DNA of 42,835 nt from Caldifarciminota bacterium (GTDB lineage Bacteria; Hydrothermota; Hydrothermia; WGAB01). The DNA is taken from positions 1-42,835 of the forward strand of contig WFXO01000001.1 in the NCBI GenBank assembly GCA_015490555.1, read 5' to 3'. The notes beneath the pieces were generated by a model, which was not told the origin of the DNA, did no database searches, and saw only the letters and a program-made list of their open reading frames with translations. The translations under genes and the position numbers were made by a program. Of the stretch, positions 37,423 to 42,835 are shown in pieces (positions within the stretch are counted from its first letter, which is position 1; the number at the start of each line of letters is the position of its first letter).

Positions 37423-38612
37423 ACCCACGGGATCTCAAACGCCTGCGAGCACGCCTCGAACGGATTCAACCAGAGCCGTCGCCTCTCCGGCATCGTCTCC
37501 AGGATCTTGAGCACCGTCAACAGCGTCGGGCGCTCTTTCAGTTGCCCCTGTCATTCGGGGGACAATGGCTCCGTCGAGGCATCCTCCTGTACCTCCGGCA
37601 TGAGGAGCCCTATCCCGTGCCCCGGGTGGAGGCCCTCCCTGTTCTAACCCAAGGGGAAGTAGTGCGCCCCCTCATCCCCCAAGAAACCGTCTTTTTAGAC
37701 ATCGAAACCACTGGGAACGGGGGTGCCGGAGTTCTACCTTTCTTGATTGGATTGGGGTTCTGGGACCGCGGGACCTGGGTCACGGAACAGTTCCTGCTTG
37801 TGGACCCCGGCCAGGAACCCCTCCTTTTGGACTGGGTATCTCGACGATTGCGTGGGTACACCACGGTGGTCACCTATAACGGGAAAGCCTTTGATCTCCC
37901 GATCCTTTTGGACCGTTTCCGGTTCCACCGTCTTCCGCCTCCAGATCTGCCCACCCACATCGACCTCCTCCACATGGTCCGTCGGGTCATGGCGTCCCCT
38001 TCGGGGTACCGGTTGACGGAAATTGAACGATGGTTCTTGGGCTGGATCCGCGAGGCAGATCTCCCCTCCCAATGGGTTCCCCGGGCGTATTTCCAGTTCC
38101 TGCGGGGACAAGGGACCACCCTCCTCCGCCTTGCCGTGCTGCACCATCGAGAAGACATCCGGGTCTTGCCAAGGCTGTTGGTCCAATTAGACCGGTGGGT
38201 CCGGAAACCGTTGGATCGCCATTCTGCTGCCGACACATACAAAATCGCCAGACTCTACTTCCGGATGCGAGACCTGGACCGTGCCAGGGAATTCCTCGAG
38301 GCCGGGTTGTTGAGAGCGCAGGGGGTGACTCGACACCGCCTCCTCAAACTCAAGGCGATGCTTCACAAACGGCAAAAGGAATGGGACCACGCCTTACACT
38401 GCTGGCACGAACTCCTGAGGGAGGCTCCGGAGGATCCAGAGCCCGCGGTGGAACTCAGCAAGTATTACGAGCATCGGATCCGCGATCCATACCGGGCCCT
38501 TCTCTATGCCTGGAAACTGCCTCAGGATCGGGAGGAGACCCGACGTCGGATTCAACGGCTTTATCGAAAAATCCAAAAAGAATCCCCCTCCGGTTTTCCC
38601 GGTCTTAAATAA
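37419..38612 (+). CDS. YprB-like RNase H-fold exonuclease with C-terminal TPR-like region
   Basis: ETVFLDIETTGNGGAGVLPFLIGLGFWDRG...LLLDWVSRRLRGYTTVVTYNGKAFDLPILLDRF...PTHIDLLHMVRRVM...YRLTEIERWFLG; start at 37419 by ATGA overlap. Confidence 0.88.
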   Translation: MNPRDLKRLRARLERIQPEPSPLRHRLQDLEHRQQRRALFQLPLSFGGQWLRRGILLYLRHEEPYPVPRVEALPVLTQGEVVRPLIPQETVFLDIETTGNGGAGVLPFLIGLGFWDRGTWVTEQFLLVDPGQEPLLLDWVSRRLRGYTTVVTYNGKAFDLPILLDRFRFHRLPPPDLPTHIDLLHMVRRVMASPSGYRLTEIERWFLGWIREADLPSQWVPRAYFQFLRGQGTTLLRLAVLHHREDIRVLPRLLVQLDRWVRKPLDRHSAADTYKIARLYFRMRDLDRAREFLEAGLLRAQGVTRHRLLKLKAMLHKRQKEWDHALHCWHELLREAPEDPEPAVELSKYYEHRIRDPYRALLYAWKLPQDREETRRRIQRLYRKIQKESPSGFPGLK

Positions 38613-38667
38613 AACTTTCAGAGTGAAGGGCTGGTGCGCTGTGGGCAGGGGCTTCTTGAGACCGCTC

Positions 38668-39102
38668 CTAAGAGAGGGCTCCCGCTTCCTGTCCCATCAA
38701 GATCAGATCTTCTAAGGACGTCTCTTTAAGCAAGGTATCCAACTGATCTTGCATCTTCTGGAACAAGAGCCGGGCCGTGCAATTCGATTCGCGTTCGCAG
38801 CGTTCTAACGAGAGTGGATCTAAACAACGGATCAAAGCCGTAGACCCTTCTAAGACATCAAAGATCTCCTTCAGGGTCAATTGAGAAGCCGGTTTTGAGA
38901 GGGTGTAGCCCCCGCCAGGGCCACGAACGCTGCGGATTAAGCCAGAACGACGCAAGGTAACGAGGATCTGTTCCAGGAATTGGATCGGGATCCCCTCTTT
39001 TTGCGAGATTTCAGCAGCGGTTAAGACGTTGCCCTGCCCAATCTCGCCGAGGCGCACCAATGCCCTCACTCCATAATCGATCCTTGTGGTAAGTCGTAAC
39101 AT
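38668..39102 (-). CDS. Rrf2-family transcriptional regulator (possible Fe-S binder)
   Basis: MLRLTTRIDYGVRALVRLGEIGQGNVLTAAEISQKEGIPIQFLEQILVTLRRSGLIRSVRGPGGGYTLSKPASQLTLKEIFDVLEG...RCLDPLSLERCERESNC. Confidence 0.93.
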   Translation of the reverse strand: MLRLTTRIDYGVRALVRLGEIGQGNVLTAAEISQKEGIPIQFLEQILVTLRRSGLIRSVRGPGGGYTLSKPASQLTLKEIFDVLEGSTALIRCLDPLSLERCERESNCTARLLFQKMQDQLDTLLKETSLEDLILMGQEAGALS

Positions 39103-39355
39103 GCCTAATTTTTATACCAATTTGACTGAAAATGCAACTCTGGTCAAGCACAACTTATAACTCTTTGGGAATCAAGAAGTTTTGCATCCTATTCGGGGAG
39201 GGCTGGCACGGGGTTAGGACCCTGAAAACCTCAATTTGTGGTCCCGCAACCCTCTCAACCATAGCACTGCTTTGCAAATCCGGGAAGGCCAAATGTCACG
39301 CCTTCATCATTTCCCACCCGGAGATTTGCATGATCCATGCGGACCCCATATACTT

Positions 39356-39369
39356 ACTGACCAGTCAGT
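39356..39369. promoter_or_regulatory. Palindrome ACTGAC-CA-GTCAGT, likely TetR-family operator
   Basis: Perfect 6-bp inverted arms ending 1 nt before the TetR start codon; resembles classical TetR-family TGACTGACCGGTCAGT-type operators. Confidence 0.7.
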
Positions 39370-39370
39370 C

Positions 39371-39958
39371 ATGAATGCAGAAGATCGCAAAAAGCAAATC
39401 TTAGACGCTGCCTATAAGGCCTTCGCGCGCGAAGGCTATCACGGGACGACTATGGACAAAATCGCCGCGCGAATTGGTGTAACCAAAGGGACACTTTACC
39501 TCTACTTCAAAGACAAAGCCGATCTTTTTACTTCTGTCCTGGAAGATCGCATCCTGAAATTAGAGTCTTCCATTACCGAGGCGCTCCGCAAAACCCAAGA
39601 CCCCGAGGAAAAACTCATCGCCGTCTTACGGGAATTTGGCCGATATGGCCGCCGTGAACGGCATTTCTTTTCCATGCTATATCGGTCGGCTCCCCTCCCT
39701 GCCAAAGTTCGCAAACTGATTGAAGACCGAGTTTCTCCGATCCGAGACCGCATCGAATTGGAAGTCAGTAGCATCATGGAAGAAGGAATCCGGCTCGGCA
39801 AGTTTAAACCCCTTCAACCCCGAATGATGGCCGTTGCCTTTTTAGGGATGACCCACGGATTCCTCCGCAACCCCCCTCGTGTTTCGGTTCTTGTTCAGAC
39901 CATTTCAGAGATCTTTTTCGATGGGGTGAAGATCCATAAAGAGAGGGAAGGAACATGA
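39371..39958 (+). CDS. TetR/AcrR-family transcriptional regulator
   Basis: MNAEDRKKQILDAAYKAFAREGYHGTTMDKIAARIGVTKGTLYLYFKDKADLFTSVLEDR; start at 39371 preferred over the track start at 39236. Confidence 0.93.
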   Translation: MNAEDRKKQILDAAYKAFAREGYHGTTMDKIAARIGVTKGTLYLYFKDKADLFTSVLEDRILKLESSITEALRKTQDPEEKLIAVLREFGRYGRRERHFFSMLYRSAPLPAKVRKLIEDRVSPIRDRIELEVSSIMEEGIRLGKFKPLQPRMMAVAFLGMTHGFLRNPPRVSVLVQTISEIFFDGVKIHKEREGT

Positions 39959-41403
39959 ACGTTTTCAAGATCGGGATCACACTCTGGATCCTGATTCCCG
40001 GGATTGTTCGGGGTGTGGATACACTCTCCCTGTCTTTTGAAGACATCCCTCAATGGGCTACGCGATCTCTTTGGACCCAGATCATGCAAGCCCAAACACA
40101 AGCGCAACGCGGGCTTGCACAGCAGGCCCAGAGTGCTCTGTGGCCTCAGGTCTTCTTTTCCGGCAATTACCAATATTCGTCTTATGTCCAAAAATTCACC
40201 CAGCGGGTCATTGTCGGCTTCGATCCGGCGACGGGCAGGCCCATTTTCCAGGAAATCCCCATCGAGTTCGGGAAGCACCACACGTACACGCTTTCTGTAG
40301 GCCTTCAATATCCCCTGTGGGACTGGGGACGTTTTCGCTATCTGGCGAAGGCCCAAAAAGAACAGGTCAGCGCCTCGGAAATTCGCCAGGACCAGACCGT
40401 CCAAAACCTCATTTACTCTGCTCAGCAGATTTACTACAGCCTCTTAGCCCTTCAGGAGTCTCAGAACCTGCTGGACGAGATGGAGCAAACGCTCAAACAG
40501 CACTACGAATCGACCAGAGAGCGGTACAATCAGGGGCTTGCCTCCGAATTGGATCTCCTCCAGGCGGAAGTGAACTGGCGAACCCTTGCCCCGCAAAAGG
40601 AACAGGTCCACGCACAATTTGAATCGCTCCTCAACACCTTACGGAACCTCCTCGATCTGCCGGACCAGCCGATTCGACTCCTGGACTCTCTGAATACGGA
40701 TGTGCCCTCACTTCCTGACACTCTGGCACTTTTCCAGCGTCTTGAGGACCGTCCGGACATTGTGGCTCTGGATCACCAAATCCGAGCCACGGAGCAATTA
40801 CTGGCAGCGGCGAAGACAGAAGACAAACCCACGGTCACGCTTCAAACTGCGTATACCCTCCGCAATCCTATCGGCTTTGAGCAAAAATGGGGAACCATGG
40901 GAACTGTCTCGGTGGGCTTGACCCTACCCATCTTTGATGGGTTCCGAACCAAGGGGAAAGTCCTCCAGATGGCCGCAACCCTCCGCTCCTTACGACTGTT
41001 GCGGCAGAAAACCCTTCAGGAGGCCAAACGTACGATACGCTCCCTACTTCAAGAACTGGCTTCTTTGCGATCCCAGATCGAAGCCCGGAAGGACAACCTG
41101 CGTCTGGCCGAGAAAATGCAAAAGGCCGCAGAACAGCAGTTTGACCTCGGACTCCTCTCCCAACTGGAATACCTCAACGCCGCCAACGCTTATCTCCAGG
41201 CAAAAGTCCAGTACTTCCAGGCGATTGCGGAATATCACGTCAAACTCCTTGAACTCAAGAAAACAGTGGATGTGGGGACCATCTCTACATCCTCTGGCAA
41301 TTCCGGCACTTCATCTTCTTTGGGGGCCACGGGAGGAGGGATGAGGAGTCCTTCTCCTTCTTCTGTGTCCCCACAGAATTCCGGGGGGATGAGCCCTCGC
41401 TAA
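39955..41403 (+). CDS. TolC-family outer-membrane efflux protein
   Basis: Long helical repeats with LSVGLQYPLWDWGRFRYLAKAQKEQVSASEIRQDQ and VSVGLTLPIFDGFRTKGKVLQ; Gly/Ser-rich tail. Confidence 0.92.
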   Translation: MNVFKIGITLWILIPGIVRGVDTLSLSFEDIPQWATRSLWTQIMQAQTQAQRGLAQQAQSALWPQVFFSGNYQYSSYVQKFTQRVIVGFDPATGRPIFQEIPIEFGKHHTYTLSVGLQYPLWDWGRFRYLAKAQKEQVSASEIRQDQTVQNLIYSAQQIYYSLLALQESQNLLDEMEQTLKQHYESTRERYNQGLASELDLLQAEVNWRTLAPQKEQVHAQFESLLNTLRNLLDLPDQPIRLLDSLNTDVPSLPDTLALFQRLEDRPDIVALDHQIRATEQLLAAAKTEDKPTVTLQTAYTLRNPIGFEQKWGTMGTVSVGLTLPIFDGFRTKGKVLQMAATLRSLRLLRQKTLQEAKRTIRSLLQELASLRSQIEARKDNLRLAEKMQKAAEQQFDLGLLSQLEYLNAANAYLQAKVQYFQAIAEYHVKLLELKKTVDVGTISTSSGNSGTSSSLGATGGGMRSPSPSSVSPQNSGGMSPR

Positions 41404-41419
41404 GGAAGGAGGAACCACA

Positions 41420-42301
41420 ATGAAAACTCGTTTATTTGGTCTCACGCTTTTTCTGAGTCTCTGGCTCCTGAATGCCTGCAAGGGGCAGGCGGGATCCCGT
41501 GAGGCCGCACAAGCCAAGGAATCGGAAGTCCCGCGGGTCACGGTCACTGTGATCACGCCGAAGCGGCAGACACTGACCCAAATCCTTCCTCTCAACACCG
41601 TTCTAAAGAGTCGTGTGCGCGCTCGTGTTTTCCCGGATGCCCCCGCTAAGTTCTTAAGGTTCACCGTCTCTGAGGGCGACACGGTCACGAAATATCAAGT
41701 GGTTGCGGAATTGGAGCGGGACATCCCAGGCCTTCAATTTCAGACCCTGAAAGTACGGGCGCCGGTGAATGGGATTGTCCACTTATACGACATCGGCGAG
41801 GGAACCCTTGTAGCACCTCAAGTTCCGCTCCTCGAGATCCTCCAAATGGACACGCTGGAATTCGTTCTCCATGTGCCAGAGACCTATCGGAATGTGCTGA
41901 AGGTCCGGGAATCCGTTCGTCTGGTTGCGGAGAAGGACACCGTGGTAGCACGGGTCAGCCTGGTTGCCCCGGTCATCGATCCACGGACCGGGACTCAAGA
42001 GGTCCGTGGGGTGGTCCCCGCACATCCGGGGTTGATCCCGGGCCTCACCGTCCGCGTCCTGATCCCGGTAGTGGAGAAGGAACACGCCTTGACCCTGCCC
42101 CGGGATGCGGTGCTTGGCGAAGTCAGCAAGTATGTCTTTGTGGTCCGGAACGGAAAAGCCTGGAAAGTGCCTGTGAAGACTGGGATCGAAACCTACCGAG
42201 ACATTGAGATCCTCTCCGGCATTCAGGAGACAGACACCGTTGTCCGCCTGGGGGCTTCGAGCCTGAAGGACGGCCAACCGGTGAAAATCACGAAACTTTA
42301 A
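41420..42301 (+). CDS. RND-efflux periplasmic adaptor (membrane fusion) lipoprotein, compact form
   Basis: LFLSLWLLNACKG lipobox; FTVSEGDTVTKYQVVAELERDIPGLQFQTLKVRAPVNGIVHLYDIGEGTLV lipoyl halves; VIDPRTGTQEVRGVVPAHPGLIPGLTVRVLIP. Confidence 0.88.
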   Translation: MKTRLFGLTLFLSLWLLNACKGQAGSREAAQAKESEVPRVTVTVITPKRQTLTQILPLNTVLKSRVRARVFPDAPAKFLRFTVSEGDTVTKYQVVAELERDIPGLQFQTLKVRAPVNGIVHLYDIGEGTLVAPQVPLLEILQMDTLEFVLHVPETYRNVLKVRESVRLVAEKDTVVARVSLVAPVIDPRTGTQEVRGVVPAHPGLIPGLTVRVLIPVVEKEHALTLPRDAVLGEVSKYVFVVRNGKAWKVPVKTGIETYRDIEILSGIQETDTVVRLGASSLKDGQPVKITKL

Positions 42302-42316
42302 AGGACCTACACTGCC

Positions 42317-42835
42317 ATGCAAAGGATTGCCGTTCGTCGCCCGGTTCTCACCTTTGTGGTTTTCCTTGTAGTGGTCATCATGGGGGTCTTAAGCCTCGTC
42401 AACCTCCCGATCGACCTGATGCCCAACGTCACGTTGCCGACGGCTTCGATCATCACCATGTACCCTGGCGCCGCTCCGGAGGATGTAGAAAAGACGGTCA
42501 CCGAGGTCTTAGAAGAAGCCATCTCAACGGTCCCGAATGTTGAAGACATCGTCTCGACATCCGGCGAAGGTCTCTCGGCGATCACCATCTCCTTTTCCTG
42601 GGGGACGGACTTAGACGCCGCGGTCAACGACATCCGAGACAAGATCGATTTGGTCCGCCGTTTCCTCCCTCCGGACGCCGAAGAGCCCACGATTTTCAAG
42701 TTCGACATCTCCCAATGGCCTGTGCTCATCGTTGCAGCAACTTCGGATGACTCGACATTAGACGTCCGGAAAATTGTCCAAAACGAACTTGTCGAAGCCC
42801 TCCAGCGCGGCAAAGGCGTGGGGGCGGTCCAGGTC
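42317..42835 (+). CDS. RND efflux transporter (AcrB/MdtB-like), N-terminal part cut by right edge
   Basis: MQRIAVRRPVLTFVVFLVVVIMGVLSLVNLPIDLMPNVTLPTASIITMYPGAAPEDVEKTVTEVLEEAISTVPNVEDIVSTSGEGLSAITISFSWGTDLDAAVNDIRDKID. Confidence 0.96.
   Translation, partial: MQRIAVRRPVLTFVVFLVVVIMGVLSLVNLPIDLMPNVTLPTASIITMYPGAAPEDVEKTVTEVLEEAISTVPNVEDIVSTSGEGLSAITISFSWGTDLDAAVNDIRDKIDLVRRFLPPDAEEPTIFKFDISQWPVLIVAATSDDSTLDVRKIVQNELVEALQRGKGVGAVQV

Overview
The window holds two compartments, read by eye from the sequence and the ORF track with no database search. (1) Positions 1 to about 3340 are a visibly AT-rich, mobile-element-like island. On the minus strand it carries a compact run of overlapping or abutting genes: ribbon-helix-helix protein, ThsB/DUF1863-like TIR protein, single-pass membrane protein, PIN-like protein that has lost most catalytic acids, and a large serine recombinase running off the left edge. 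A plus-strand remnant of a serine-recombinase C-terminus and a truncated GIY-YIG gene mark the right border. This gene set is my main candidate for an undescribed, possibly defence-related, system. (2) From about 3.7 kb to the end is GC-richer chromosomal sequence of a Gram-negative-type bacterium. T9SS-type sorting domains suggest a WOR-3/Hydrothermae/Bacteroidota-like candidate phylum, but this is tentative. It encodes an outer-membrane barrel-like protein, large LVIVD-propeller and Ig-repeat secreted proteins, a TPR/SARP-like (BTAD) regulator, perR-ahpC-bcp, two thiolase-like proteins lacking the nucleophilic Cys, a mitochondrial-type citrate synthase, ispH, a partial complex I set (nuoG/I/B), a NatAB-like ABC exporter, rpmF-plsX, a SplB-like radical SAM protein, fusA, TPR and barrel proteins, a YprB-like exonuclease, an Rrf2 regulator, and a TetR-TolC-MFP-RND efflux operon cut by the right edge. 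I saw no rRNA, tRNA or CRISPR array.
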